A DNA stretch of 34,314 nt from a virus: positions 1 to 34,314 of IMG/VR virus record IMGVR_UViG_3300033992_000665; one strand, given 5' to 3'. This document shows positions 5,785 through 12,893 of the stretch, in pieces (within the stretch, counting starts at the first letter, position 1; each line of letters opens with the position of its first letter). The notes under the pieces are model-generated. The model saw only the letters and a list, made by a program, of their open reading frames with translations, was not told the DNA's origin and did no database searches. The position numbers and the translations under genes were made by a program.

Positions 5785-6056
5785 GCGGTGGCGGCGGCGT
5801 ATTCGGCGGACGCGGCTTGATATTCAGCCATGTCGGCAGCGTTGATTGCGCGGGCCTCGTCCAAAGCCATGCCAAGATGCTCGACGAGGTTCGGCGTCTT
5901 GCTGAGTCGCAGTGCGGCAAACGTCGAGCCCGCCACCGGCTTCCCGGCTTCAATGTCTTGAGCAACCCCGTGAAACAAGGTCTGGACTGAATCTGGCAGG
6001 CGCTTGGCGATTTCGCGCTGCTTGGCGATGTAGGCGGTGAGGAGTGGCGTGTTCAT
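5781..6056 (-). CDS. 91-residue helical protein, first gene of the lysis/packaging operon
   Basis: Unknown family. It begins MNTPLLTAYIAKQREIAKRL, continues through a helical middle with VAGSTFAALRLSKTPNLVEH and ends alanine-rich (AEYQAASAEYAAATA). It is soluble with no cysteines. The start at 6056 is supported by the upstream promoter copy P2 (-10 at 6090-6095, 33 bases away) and by the leader AACCGAAATCAAAAAC directly before the ATG. A longer frame from 6101 would start inside the promoter and is rejected. As first gene of the operon it could act early in the lysis/packaging programme, but no function can be read. Confidence 0.75.
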   Translation of the reverse strand: MNTPLLTAYIAKQREIAKRLPDSVQTLFHGVAQDIEAGKPVAGSTFAALRLSKTPNLVEHLGMALDEARAINAADMAEYQAASAEYAAATA

Positions 6057-6089
6057 GTTTTTGATTTCGGTTGGATTTGCTGACACCGG

Positions 6090-6127
6090 ATTCTGCCACA
6101 TCCTTCAGCCCGCGCAAGTCTTTTTTT
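6090..6127 (-). promoter_or_regulatory. Repeated phage promoter, copy P2
   Basis: Minus strand: seven A (6127-6121), GAC, TTGCGC (6117-6112), a 16-base spacer ending GATGTGG, CAGAAT (6095-6090), then CCGGTGTCAGCAAA. It overlaps the last codons of the preceding gene, whose stop TGA lies in the spacer. It heads the lysis/packaging operon. Confidence 0.8.
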
Positions 6128-6344
6128 GCACTTTCTTCGTTTTGCTCGGTTTTGTCCCGCACGACAGGCATTTCCCGTTAGGCCCCTTCGGCACCTTAAG
6201 CCCGCACCCACCGCACGCAACCGGCGGCCTGCCGCGTCTGCCGGGTGGTCGGCCCTCGGCGATTGCGCGGGCGGCCTGTTTCGCTGCGACGTTGGCGCGG
6301 TTCCGGGCGGCTTGCTCTGGGGTTCTGGGTTTGCGTTCGGTCAT
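6105..6344 (-). CDS. 79-residue basic zinc-ribbon protein
   Basis: Strongly basic, alanine- and arginine-rich N-terminal half (RTPEQAARNRANVAAKQAAR, then GRPPGRRGRPP, an AT-hook-like GRP element). It is followed by a zinc ribbon CGGCG...CLSCG with four cysteines and a lysine-rich tail ending TKKVQKKTCAG. Together these suggest nucleic-acid binding, perhaps a small transcription factor. It is the last gene of the early operon, and its 3' end carries promoter P2 on the same strand. The start overlaps the preceding stop by ATGA. Confidence 0.8.
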   Translation of the reverse strand: MTERKPRTPEQAARNRANVAAKQAARAIAEGRPPGRRGRPPVACGGCGLKVPKGPNGKCLSCGTKPSKTKKVQKKTCAG

Positions 6345-6595
6345 GGTTTTTCTTCGTTAGGCTTGATCCTCCAAAAATCGAGGTCGGAAAGCAAGGACGG
6401 CCCCGCGCAATTTAGCGGCTCGTCGCACCAGCCCTGATTCCCCCAGTAATGCTGCCAGGTGCGGCCTTGGGCGAGTGCGGCAAAGTATTCGGCCACCTTT
6501 GCGGCTTTCGCCCGCACCTGCTCCTCTGTCATGTCCCAGCATGCCTTTTTCGGCCTGCTGCAATCGGGGTCTGGTTTTGTTTCGGTTGCTGTCAT
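6341..6595 (-). CDS. 84-residue protein, paralogue of the 98-residue gene at 12046
   Basis: Begins MTATETKPDPDCSRPKKACW. The C-terminal half, EEQVRAKAAKVAEYFAALAQ then GRTWQHYW, CDEPLNCAGPS and FWRIKP, aligns with the first 57 residues of the 98-residue protein at 12046-12342 (KAKSAEIAAFYTAKANGKTL, CVDCNGPS, WRVKP). This helix, small beta sheet and 'P..W/F R.KP' ending recurs in short phage proteins of unknown role. The start at 6595 overlaps the stop of the zinc-ribbon gene by ATGA; AACCGAAAC lies right after the start codon. Function unknown. Confidence 0.75.
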   Translation of the reverse strand: MTATETKPDPDCSRPKKACWDMTEEQVRAKAAKVAEYFAALAQGRTWQHYWGNQGWCDEPLNCAGPSLLSDLDFWRIKPNEEKP

Positions 6596-6786
6596 AACTG
6601 GAACACCGTCCCGCCTTTTTTCTCGCCTTGCAAGGGTTTTCTCGCGGTCCCGTTCCTCCGCGTCTCCGTCCCTCGGCACCATTGGCACACGTTGGTCAGA
6701 TGCACGCACATGTCATCCCCTGCGTATGCGCCCGGCTTCCGCGCCTTACCGCACCAGTCGCACCGGATTTTGTCGTCGTCATTCAC
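6592..6786 (-). CDS. 64-residue zinc-ribbon protein
   Basis: Has CDWCG at residues 9-13 and CQWCRG at 34-39, with His29 in CVHLTN between them. This is a compact four-cysteine zinc ribbon of the type seen in small phage DNA-binding or NinF-like proteins. The tail is basic (ARKPLQGEKKGG). The ATG overlaps the helicase-loader stop and the stop overlaps the next start. Likely early and nucleic-acid-associated, but without a specific assignment. Confidence 0.8.
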   Translation of the reverse strand: MNDDDKIRCDWCGKARKPGAYAGDDMCVHLTNVCQWCRGTETRRNGTARKPLQGEKKGGTVFQL

Positions 6787-7520
6787 TTGTCCTCCTCGGG
6801 TTTGTCATCGCACACGAAAACCTGCGGCTTTCCTCCAGAGTGCGGGCGCGTCAGGTCAACCATGCGGCGGATGATTGCGGGGCCGTGATCCAATCCCAGC
6901 CTCCCCTTCAACCACTCGCTGCTCCCGTTCATCGTCCAGAACGTCAACCGGTGCGACTTGTGCCGGTTGTCGAGGAGGTCGGAAAACGCCTCGTCCGCGG
7001 TTTCGTTCCTCGCGCTCTTGCCGATGTCGTCAAGGAGGAGCGCTTGGCACTGGTGCGCGTTGCGGATCGTTGCCACCGCTCCCCCCCGCACGCTGGGGTC
7101 GTTGTGGTGGCGATTTGCGACGGCTTGGCGAAACTCCGCTGCCGTCACCGCATACGGCGTCAAACCCCGCGCTGCGGCCTTCCTGAGCAGCGCAAAGGCC
7201 ACCCTGGTCTTTCCTCCCCCGCTGGCACCTGCAAATCCGACACCGGTTGAGCCGTCGAGGTCAATGGCGGGCCGGAGTTCGGGGGCGAGCAGGTACGGCT
7301 CAATCTTGCGGCGAAATTCGGCCGGCGTCACGTCCAGCCATGCGGCCAATGCGTCTTCGCGGCGGCGATTGATCCGCTTCCGCTCGCGTTCCGCAGCTTG
7401 GCACGGTTCGCATTCGGCCATTCGTTTCCCCCAAACGAGGAAGAACTGCACGTCTTGCCCGCATCCCGGGCATGGGCCGGTCCCGTCGGGCCGGAGTGTA
7501 TGTGAAAAGTCACCATCCAT
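6783..7520 (-). CDS. DnaC/IstB-like AAA+ helicase loader
   Basis: 245 residues. A four-cysteine zinc motif (CPGC at 17-20, CEPC at 37-40) precedes an AAA+ domain: Walker A GASGGGKT at 98-105, Walker B LLLDDIGK at 161-168, a sensor 1-like TFWTMNGS at 193-200 and IIRRM in the C-terminal part. This is the architecture of phage DnaC-type loaders, which place the replicative DnaB helicase at the origin. No phage DnaB, primase or DNA polymerase was found, so it probably captures the host helicase. Its start overlaps the initiator gene by about 10 bases in another frame; the paired organisation initiator-loader resembles lambda O-P and P22 18-12. Confidence 0.88.
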   Translation of the reverse strand: MDGDFSHTLRPDGTGPCPGCGQDVQFFLVWGKRMAECEPCQAAERERKRINRRREDALAAWLDVTPAEFRRKIEPYLLAPELRPAIDLDGSTGVGFAGASGGGKTRVAFALLRKAAARGLTPYAVTAAEFRQAVANRHHNDPSVRGGAVATIRNAHQCQALLLDDIGKSARNETADEAFSDLLDNRHKSHRLTFWTMNGSSEWLKGRLGLDHGPAIIRRMVDLTRPHSGGKPQVFVCDDKPEEDK

Positions 7521-8334
7521 TTTTTGAGAGGGGGTTGGGTTTGAAAATTCTGGCTTCTTCTTCGGTGGTCATCTTCCCGGATCGGGCTGGTGCGAACTCC
7601 TTCTGTCTCCTCGCCCACGCTCTCAACGTTGCCCTCCAGTCCGCCATGGGGTTTCGTCCGACCCTCCACCCGTTGCCTTCGTAGTAGTCCCATGCGCCCA
7701 ATGCCTGATTCTCCGCGAGCGGTTCCGGCATCGTTTTGGCGTAGGTCGTCCATTCGTCGATGGTTGGTTTGATGAACTTCTGCCGCTTTGGCTTTTCCGG
7801 AACGGGCGCGAGAGGCGCAGCCGACCCTTCTTCCAATTCCAGTTCTCTTTCCTTTGTTCCTTCCTGTTTCTCCTTACTCCTTCCACCTTCCCCTTCCACC
7901 TTACTCCTTACTCCTTCCGTAGGAGGTGAGCTACAAGCAGAATCGGTTTCTGCTACAAACTGTGCTACTGGCTGTGCTTTAGCTGAGCTTGTAGCTGTGC
8001 TACGATTCTGGGCCTTTGCCTGCCCTCCACGCTTTCCCGCCTCCCTTTTGGCGACAACCTCCAACTCCTTCTCCACCGGGTAGTTCCAGACGGTGAGGCT
8101 CCCTGTTCCGTCGAATGACCACAAGCCGCACTGGTCCCGCACCTCGTCCAGCGTAATGCCGCACCCGAAAAGCCACGCCCGCTCATTCCATCCGCCAGCG
8201 CCATGAATCACGCCGCCGTTTTCATGCTCGGAGCAGTACGCCAGCAATTTGAGCCACGTCGCCTGCTGTGTCGGGCTGGCTGAAATGTACTCCGATTCCC
8301 GGAGGGTTGTTGTCTTGATGTTGATCCAGATCAT
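7510..8334 (-). CDS. Replication initiator (O-like), with internal repeats
   Basis: 274 residues from the ATG at 8334; an upstream in-frame start at 8382 is disfavoured by the natural MIWINIKTTTLRESEYISAS beginning. The N-terminal domain (about 1-105) looks like a winged helix: TQQATWLKLLAYCSEHENGG, then NERAWLFGCGITLDEVRDQ and TVWNYPVEKELE. A low-complexity linker (about 110-185) is encoded by purine-rich and inverted repeats. The C-terminal domain (about 190-260) reads FIKPTIDEWTTYAKTMPE then NGWRVGRNPMADWRATLRAW, typical of phage initiator or DnaD-like helicase-recruiting modules. The neighbouring loader supports the role. The repeats inside the gene are a candidate origin. Confidence 0.78.
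   Translation of the reverse strand: MIWINIKTTTLRESEYISASPTQQATWLKLLAYCSEHENGGVIHGAGGWNERAWLFGCGITLDEVRDQCGLWSFDGTGSLTVWNYPVEKELEVVAKREAGKRGGQAKAQNRSTATSSAKAQPVAQFVAETDSACSSPPTEGVRSKVEGEGGRSKEKQEGTKERELELEEGSAAPLAPVPEKPKRQKFIKPTIDEWTTYAKTMPEPLAENQALGAWDYYEGNGWRVGRNPMADWRATLRAWARRQKEFAPARSGKMTTEEEARIFKPNPLSKNGW
7870..8003. repeat. Iteron-like repeat cluster inside the initiator gene, candidate origin
   Basis: Plus strand: the 15-mer ctccttactccttcc occurs at 7870-7884 and again at 7904-7918 within a long pyrimidine tract. The 9-mer ctgtgctac occurs at 7960-7968 and 7995-8003. gctacaagc (7930-7938) is the inverted complement of gcttgtagc (7987-7995). Lambdoid initiator genes keep their origin iterons at the same place, in the linker between the two domains. 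Confidence 0.55.
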
Positions 8335-8464
8335 TGGGCGTAAAAATCCCCACTCCCTCTGCCCGCGCTGAACCCCGGACATGCGACCGGACGCGGAAGA
8401 GGGGTGGGGTGATTCTTCATGTAATGCGAGGGGGTTCAGTTCCTCGGCGCTGTTGCGCTGCGGT

Positions 8465-8493
8465 ACTTAAACGCGGAGTTGCGCGTTTGTCAA
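8465..8493 (-). promoter_or_regulatory. Sigma70-like promoter upstream of the replication genes, with a palindrome
   Basis: Minus strand: perfect TTGACA (8493-8488), 17 bases, then TTAAGT (8470-8465). The -35 overlaps the methyltransferase stop codon. The spacer contains the palindrome AACGCG-N6-CGCGTT (8470-8487). This element is unlike the four-copy promoter, so the initiator/loader genes may have separate control. Confidence 0.5.
8470..8487. promoter_or_regulatory. Candidate operator palindrome in the replication promoter
   Basis: aacgcg (8470-8475) and cgcgtt (8482-8487) are perfect inverted repeats around six bases and fill the interval between the -35 and -10 of the promoter. A repressor bound here would block transcription; the zinc-ribbon/HTH protein encoded at 13922 is one possible ligand. 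Confidence 0.4.
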
Positions 8494-9473
8494 ATGTCGC
8501 ACTCCTCCGCAATCCCTGCCAGCAAGGGCACCTCCTCCCGGATGTTCCCGGCGGCGGCTTCCGCGCAATTCTTCACGGCTTGCAGGTAGTACGCCCGCTT
8601 GAGTTCGACGCCAATGGCGCGGCGTCCGTTGAGGATTGCCCCGTAGGCTTCCGATCCCACCCCCAGAAACGGTGTCAGCACGGTTTCGCCGGGATTTGAC
8701 CGCAGTACCACCACCCGCTCAATCACGTCCAACTGCAACGGGTGAACGTGTTTCTCGTCCTCGGGGTCTTTGCAGTCCTTGTACGGCAGCACCCGGCCAA
8801 TCCGCACGTCATCCCAGAAAGCGGATGCGTAGTTGCGCCAGATCCAATGCGAAAACCTGTTTTCTGTCTGCTTGCCAGTGTGACCCTTGTATTTCAGCAA
8901 CTCGGCGGGCATCTGCTTTTCTCCGGCGTAGGAGTGGAGTCCGGTCGGGTGTTCAACCGGCACTTTGTTCTGACCGTCTCGCCGAAACAAAAGGAGGTAG
9001 TCAGCGGATGCTACGTCGCAAAGGCTGGAGTCCTCAACAATCGTCTTGTGAGCCAGCCCTTTCGCCATCGTCCGCAACCGCACACCCAGCGGCTCCTTCC
9101 ACACGCAATGACGGGCGATGTACTTGAATCCCAGCCGCTCGTGTAGTCGGATGATGTCGCCCGGAAAATCTGTCAGGTGATTCCCAGCGTTGACTGAGCT
9201 TGGAATGTCCATGCAATGAACCGCCGTAATGCGTCCCGGCTTTGTCAGGCGTGCAATCTGACTGACGACGAATTCATAGTGCTTGAAAAACTCTTCGTAG
9301 CTTCCGCAGTTCGACAAATCCCGCTCGTCGCTGCTGTAGTTGTAAAGGCCGCAAAACGGCGGGCTGTAAATCGACAGGTCAACGCATTGATCCGGGAGGG
9401 TTGGCATGACTTGGCAACAGTCCCCGTTATATAGGGCGTACTTGTCCGTAATGACTTGGCTGGTTAAATCCAT
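8490..9473 (-). CDS. DNA adenine-N6 or cytosine-N4 methyltransferase (beta-class order)
   Basis: 327 residues. The catalytic motif IV is SPPF at 37-40, followed much later by the SAM-binding motif I FLGVGS at 269-274 and GVELK near 288-292, the motif order of beta-class amino methyltransferases. SPPF does not settle whether the target is adenine or cytosine. A region around 180-235 (KQMPAELLKYKGHTG, FSHWIWRNYASAFWDD) probably contacts DNA. It should protect phage DNA from host restriction or alter gene expression. No cognate restriction enzyme is present. The start overlaps the end of the helicase gene by 10 bases. Confidence 0.9.
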   Translation of the reverse strand: MDLTSQVITDKYALYNGDCCQVMPTLPDQCVDLSIYSPPFCGLYNYSSDERDLSNCGSYEEFFKHYEFVVSQIARLTKPGRITAVHCMDIPSSVNAGNHLTDFPGDIIRLHERLGFKYIARHCVWKEPLGVRLRTMAKGLAHKTIVEDSSLCDVASADYLLLFRRDGQNKVPVEHPTGLHSYAGEKQMPAELLKYKGHTGKQTENRFSHWIWRNYASAFWDDVRIGRVLPYKDCKDPEDEKHVHPLQLDVIERVVVLRSNPGETVLTPFLGVGSEAYGAILNGRRAIGVELKRAYYLQAVKNCAEAAAGNIREEVPLLAGIAEECDI

Positions 9474-10831
9474 GATGGCAATTCGGTTTGTGGTGTTTGT
9501 GCTTTGTGTTTCCTGACTTCCAATTCCTGACCCATGAGAGAGACAAGGCTTGAAAACATTTTCTCGGCGGCGTCCGCCTTGCGCTGAAGGTTCAGCATAA
9601 CGTCCCGCTCGCCCTCGCTGGTGATGATGTCAACGGTGACTGGTCGGGTTTGACCGAATCTCCATGATCGGCGGATTGCCTGATACCATTGCTCGAAGGA
9701 GTGCGACGGAAAAAAGGTCTGGTGATTGCAATGCTGCCAGTTCAGCCCAAACCCGGCAATCGTCGGTTTCGTGACCAGCACCTGAATCTGACCAGACTCA
9801 AACGCGGCGAATTTCTCTTCCTTCTCCTCGTCCGTGTCGCTGCCTGACACCTCAACCGCACCGGGTGTCATTTTGGCGAGCATTGCGGACTCGCTGTTGA
9901 GATAGCACCACTGCACCGATGACTTGCCCTCATGCGCTGCCACGCATTCAGCCGCTTTCTCGCATCGCTCTTTGATGGTGCGGCTGCGCTCCTTTCGTTG
10001 TTCCTGCAATCCGGCGGCGGGGAGTGAAAACAGAAACCCATCAGCGGGCGAGTTCGCCGCAACAACGTGCTGTTTCGTGATGAGTTCCGGGAGTGTCAGG
10101 TGGTTGTCGTCAAACCCGATGTCAGACGGACGGCGGATTGCTCGGGACCACGAGCAAACCCAGCGCCAGAAATCCCGCTCGGCGTGTCCGCGGAATCGGT
10201 AAATGCCGGACCTGTTTTCATCCTTGCGGCTGATCGTCGCCTCCGACTTCTTGAAGAATTTCCCCAGCATGTCCATATACCCCATGTAGCCTAGCGCCTC
10301 GGCGGACGTGCCTAGTTCAATGAAGTCATTAGGCGCGGCCGTTGCGGTGCATAGGAGCCGGTATGGGTGTTTGCGCATGAAGTCCGTCACGTTTTTTTTC
10401 GTGACGCCATCGAAGTTTTTGAGGATGCTGGACTCATCGCAGACGGTGCCCGCAAAATCGGACGGGTTGAACAAATGAATCCGCTCATAGTTCGCCACCA
10501 CAACGCGAGCGCCGGAGTGTTTGCCGTCCATCGACCGCACGGCATCAATCCCGAATTTCTCGGCTTCTTTGACCGTCTGGTGACCCACGGAAAGCGGCGT
10601 CAGGACAAGGACTGGTTTGTTTGTTTTCTGGATGACGTTTTGAGCAAACGACAATTCCATTAAGGTCTTTCCTAGTCCACAATCGGCAAAAATGGATGCG
10701 CGTCCTTTTTTTGTTCCCCAACCTATCAAGTGTTGCTGGAAGTCAAACGCCGCATCCGGCATGAAAACCGGATCAAACCCGTGATCGCCTCCGGTGTGGC
10801 TTTTCTGCGTGATGAATTCGTCGTATGTCAT
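9464..10831 (-). CDS. SNF2-type superfamily 2 helicase/translocase
   Basis: 455 residues. Motif I DCGLGKT at 50-56, motif Ia TPLSVG at 78-83, motif II DESS at 132-135 (in place of DEAH), motif III TATAAPN at 162-168. In the C-terminal RecA-like domain motif V reads GFGLNW, followed by HSFEQWYQAIRRSWRFGQ, where RRSWRFGQ corresponds to the Snf2 motif VI arginine-finger region. Phage members of this family remodel or translocate on double-stranded DNA; coupling to a methyltransferase is common. The leader is AACCGAAACACAA right before the ATG, after a 39-base gap. A DISARM or BREX system is not supported, because no other components are present. Confidence 0.9.
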   Translation of the reverse strand: MTYDEFITQKSHTGGDHGFDPVFMPDAAFDFQQHLIGWGTKKGRASIFADCGLGKTLMELSFAQNVIQKTNKPVLVLTPLSVGHQTVKEAEKFGIDAVRSMDGKHSGARVVVANYERIHLFNPSDFAGTVCDESSILKNFDGVTKKNVTDFMRKHPYRLLCTATAAPNDFIELGTSAEALGYMGYMDMLGKFFKKSEATISRKDENRSGIYRFRGHAERDFWRWVCSWSRAIRRPSDIGFDDNHLTLPELITKQHVVAANSPADGFLFSLPAAGLQEQRKERSRTIKERCEKAAECVAAHEGKSSVQWCYLNSESAMLAKMTPGAVEVSGSDTDEEKEEKFAAFESGQIQVLVTKPTIAGFGLNWQHCNHQTFFPSHSFEQWYQAIRRSWRFGQTRPVTVDIITSEGERDVMLNLQRKADAAEKMFSSLVSLMGQELEVRKHKAQTPQTELPSWI

Positions 10832-10870
10832 TTGTGTTTCGGTTGTGCCTTGCGGCGGGTGGTTGTGGTG

Positions 10871-11083
10871 CTATTTCGGGGGCGTGTCAAGGGTTTTTTC
10901 TTTCAAGCTCAAATACTCCGCAATCTCCCCCACGGCTCCGATGAGCAGGAAAAGCGCGTACTCAATGCGGGTCGTTGATTCGGGCGGGTCTGCCGCGCCG
11001 TCGATTACCTCCTTGCCCATCTTGCACGCCGTCTGCGCTCGCCACAGGCACCACTCCTCCTTTGTTTTGGGTGGGGTGTTCAT
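10871..11083 (-). CDS. 70-residue helical protein of unknown function
   Basis: Begins MNTPPKTKEEWCLWRAQTAC. The second half, IEYALFLLIGAVGEIAEYLS, is an amphipathic or weakly hydrophobic helix interrupted by glutamates, so a true membrane span is doubtful. The GAVGEIAEYL segment is faintly MazG-like but lacks the acidic metal sites. The start overlaps the RuvC-like stop by ATGA. No function can be assigned. Confidence 0.7.
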   Translation of the reverse strand: MNTPPKTKEEWCLWRAQTACKMGKEVIDGAADPPESTTRIEYALFLLIGAVGEIAEYLSLKEKTLDTPPK

Positions 11084-11580
11084 TTCGCATCTTGGAGTTG
11101 AGTGTCGTATGCCACCAGCACCGCATCAACAATGCCATCATGCAGCGCCTTTCCTGTCGGGGCTTTCGTGGGGAACGGATAGTCAGGCCACAGCTTCCGC
11201 ACAAGCGCCGCCGCTGCTTTCTTGTTCCCGCCCTTCGTCTGCCTGCCCAGCAACCGGCGCTGCCAGCCATCCAGCCGGTTCCCGCACGGCACCTCCACCA
11301 CGCGCAGCCCTGACAGTTTCGCGGCGTTGTAGAGGATGCCGTAGTTCATCGCAAAACTCCGCATCGTGTGCGCGGAGTCCATGTGGTCTGGGAGAAGTTC
11401 AAGGGCGACGATGGTATTTGACGGGTAAGAACAAAGCATGGTGTAAATCGCGTGGCCATGAACGCGCTTCCCGCATGATTCCAGGGGCATTTCCCATGCG
11501 TCAATGATCCCGTTTTCGTCCAGCGTGGCGATGCCGCCGCTCAGTCCGTTGTCGATCCCGATGTAGATGCGTCCTTTCAC
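11080..11580 (-). CDS. RuvC-like Holliday junction resolvase
   Basis: 166 residues with an RNase H-like fold signature: GIDNGLSGGIA with Asp10, then Glu61 in VALELLP, and KALHDGIVDAVLVA with Asp148 and Asp152. These are the four acidic positions used by RuvC-type nucleases to bind two metals. Between them is a basic loop, QRRLLGRQTKGGNKK (107-121), suited to junction binding. In phages these enzymes resolve branched DNA before packaging. It belongs to the recombination/replication part of the early operon and overlaps both neighbours by ATGA. Confidence 0.87.
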   Translation of the reverse strand: MKGRIYIGIDNGLSGGIATLDENGIIDAWEMPLESCGKRVHGHAIYTMLCSYPSNTIVALELLPDHMDSAHTMRSFAMNYGILYNAAKLSGLRVVEVPCGNRLDGWQRRLLGRQTKGGNKKAAAALVRKLWPDYPFPTKAPTGKALHDGIVDAVLVAYDTQLQDAK

Positions 11581-11858
11581 TTGATCCCTCCTAACTCATG
11601 CTCGTCCTTGAGCGCCTGATACGCCAGCCGGTCAACGTAGCTGTCCACATGGTCGGGAACGGTTTCAAGCCGTGCGGTCTTGAGTGCGATGAGGAATTGA
11701 TAGCCCTCGCCAATCGTCATCTGGCGTCCGGTCGTCTCACCGAAAATCTCACAGATGCGCGGCATGGATCGTTCCTGTGATTTGCCAGCGGTGTCGTATT
11801 CGGTGCCGCGTTGCTCGATGATGTCGGCTGCGCGGCGGAGTAGTTCTGGAGCGGTCAT
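11577..11858 (-). CDS. DUF6378-like phage protein
   Basis: 93 residues from the ATG at 11858, which overlaps the preceding stop. The pattern is familiar from phage proteins: LLRRAADIIEQRGTEYDTAG near the N-terminus, QERSMPRICEIFGE, then FLIALKTARL and DHVDSYVDRLAYQALKDE. The 'RG..YD', 'LK.aR' and 'hvDs..D..aY' elements match DUF6378 as I know it. The biochemical role is unknown; an all-helical nucleotide-binding fold is possible. Confidence 0.78.
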   Translation of the reverse strand: MTAPELLRRAADIIEQRGTEYDTAGKSQERSMPRICEIFGETTGRQMTIGEGYQFLIALKTARLETVPDHVDSYVDRLAYQALKDEHELGGIK

Positions 11859-12049
11859 AGTGGGAGTTCTGGTGTTTGTTCTTCTTTCTCGCGGCGTTGC
11901 TGGTCGCGAATCCATGCAACGGCGGAGCGGAGGTCTTCGATGAGGGTATCAGCAGCGCGGAGTGACATCGCTGTGCGGGCACTGACGAAAACGGTTGCGT
12001 CGCCGTCCGTGACCTCCGCCAACACGTCTCCCCAATTGCGGCGTTTCAT
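11855..12049 (-). CDS. 64-residue small protein of unknown function
   Basis: Reads MKRRNWGDVLAEVTDGDATV, then an amphipathic helix with RAADTLIEDLRSAVAWIRD, and ends EEQTPELPL. The length, charged helix and lack of cysteines are typical of early phage accessory proteins. The start at 12049 is chosen because it overlaps the preceding stop by ATGA; an upstream ATG at 12097 would overlap the 98-residue gene by 50 bases. Confidence 0.7.
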   Translation of the reverse strand: MKRRNWGDVLAEVTDGDATVFVSARTAMSLRAADTLIEDLRSAVAWIRDQQRREKEEQTPELPL

Positions 12050-12342
12050 GGCAGCACCTCCAGCCATTCGGTGACTTTCATTCCCTGCTGTTTCCATCTC
12101 GTTGCAACCGACTCATCAAAGGTGACGCCGGACACACCGATGCCGCACGGCGAAAGCCAGCACCGCCGCAGCTCTGGCTTCACGCGCCAGCGGGAAGGGT
12201 CGCTCTGCATACTCGGTCCATTGCAATCCACGCAATCCTTCCACCCGTCGCTGTATTCAACCTGCAACGTCTTCCCGTTCGCCTTCGCCGTGTAAAACGC
12301 CGCGATTTCCGCGGACTTGGCTTTGATTTCGTCTTGGTTCAT
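12046..12342 (-). CDS. 98-residue two-part protein, paralogue of the 84-residue gene at 6341
   Basis: Residues 1-57 (DEIKAKSAEIAAFYTAKANG, then CVDCNGPSMQ and SRWRVKPE) match the 84-residue early protein. Residues 58-98 add a second module, RRCWLSPCGIGVSGVTFDES then KVTEWLEVLP, which resembles small phage proteins ending 'vtefvEv'. It may be a fusion of two short phage domains. The sequence before its ATG, AACCCAAACAACACC, is a one-base variant of the leader motif and lies in the last codons of the HNH gene. Confidence 0.75.
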   Translation of the reverse strand: MNQDEIKAKSAEIAAFYTAKANGKTLQVEYSDGWKDCVDCNGPSMQSDPSRWRVKPELRRCWLSPCGIGVSGVTFDESVATRWKQQGMKVTEWLEVLP

Positions 12343-12887
12343 GGTGTTGTTTGGGTTGATAGCATTGATGAGAATTCTGCGTGCATTTTGATTTCTGCCT
12401 TATTTCTGGCGGCGGCTGCTTCTTCGAGTGTATCAAACAATCCTAGGTGATGAAGTTTTTTCTTAAACCCAATGTAGGCTTGCCACTTGTTGAGCTTTTT
12501 GTTCCAGCAGACCCCGCGTCTTTCGCTTGTGTTGGTGCGGTATTTTTTGGCGTTTTGGGTATTCTGCGACCTAGTTGCAAGTCTCAGGTTTGACGGGTGG
12601 TTGTTGAGTGGGTTTCTGTCAATGTGGTCTACGTCGTAACTCAACGGATCTTGCCCGTAATGGAGCAAATACACGACCCTGTGAGAGATTAGGCTTTTTC
12701 TCCTAATTTGAACATGGTAAAACTGATATGGTTTTTTGATGTTGGTTTTTTTGCATCCAGCAGGCAGGCCCCTAAATCTTGGCAGAACATGCTGACTGTG
12801 AGAATAGCGAAGACCGGATGGACATGATGGATCAATGACAAATCTTTCCTTGATTTCGTCAAGCGGAAGTGGTTGGTGGGTATGCAT
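12339..12887 (-). CDS. HNH homing endonuclease with AP2 DNA-binding domain
   Basis: 182 residues. HNH nuclease core at about 65-105: SHRVVYLLHYG, DVDHIDRNPLNNHPSNLRLA with His88 and Asn98 regions. This is followed by an AP2-type DNA-binding domain at about 124-168 (GVCWNKKLNKWQAYIGFKKK, GLFDTLEEAAAARNKAE). This fusion is typical of free-standing phage homing endonucleases, which spread by cutting cognate DNA lacking the gene. The gene is visibly AT-richer than its neighbours and has its own promoter, signs of recent insertion. It separates the SSB-tail gene from the 98-residue gene, and its last bases provide that gene's leader. Confidence 0.9.
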   Translation of the reverse strand: MHTHQPLPLDEIKERFVIDPSCPSGLRYSHSQHVLPRFRGLPAGCKKTNIKKPYQFYHVQIRRKSLISHRVVYLLHYGQDPLSYDVDHIDRNPLNNHPSNLRLATRSQNTQNAKKYRTNTSERRGVCWNKKLNKWQAYIGFKKKLHHLGLFDTLEEAAAARNKAEIKMHAEFSSMLSTQTTP

Positions 12888-12893
12888 GGTTAA

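Noticed and set aside
8490-10831. Helicase plus methyltransferase as a DISARM- or BREX-type defence system
   Set aside because: Only two genes are present, both common in phage genomes together, and none of the other system components is nearby.
10871-11083. 70-residue protein as a second MazG
   Set aside because: Only a vague helix resemblance; the two acidic metal-binding motifs are missing.
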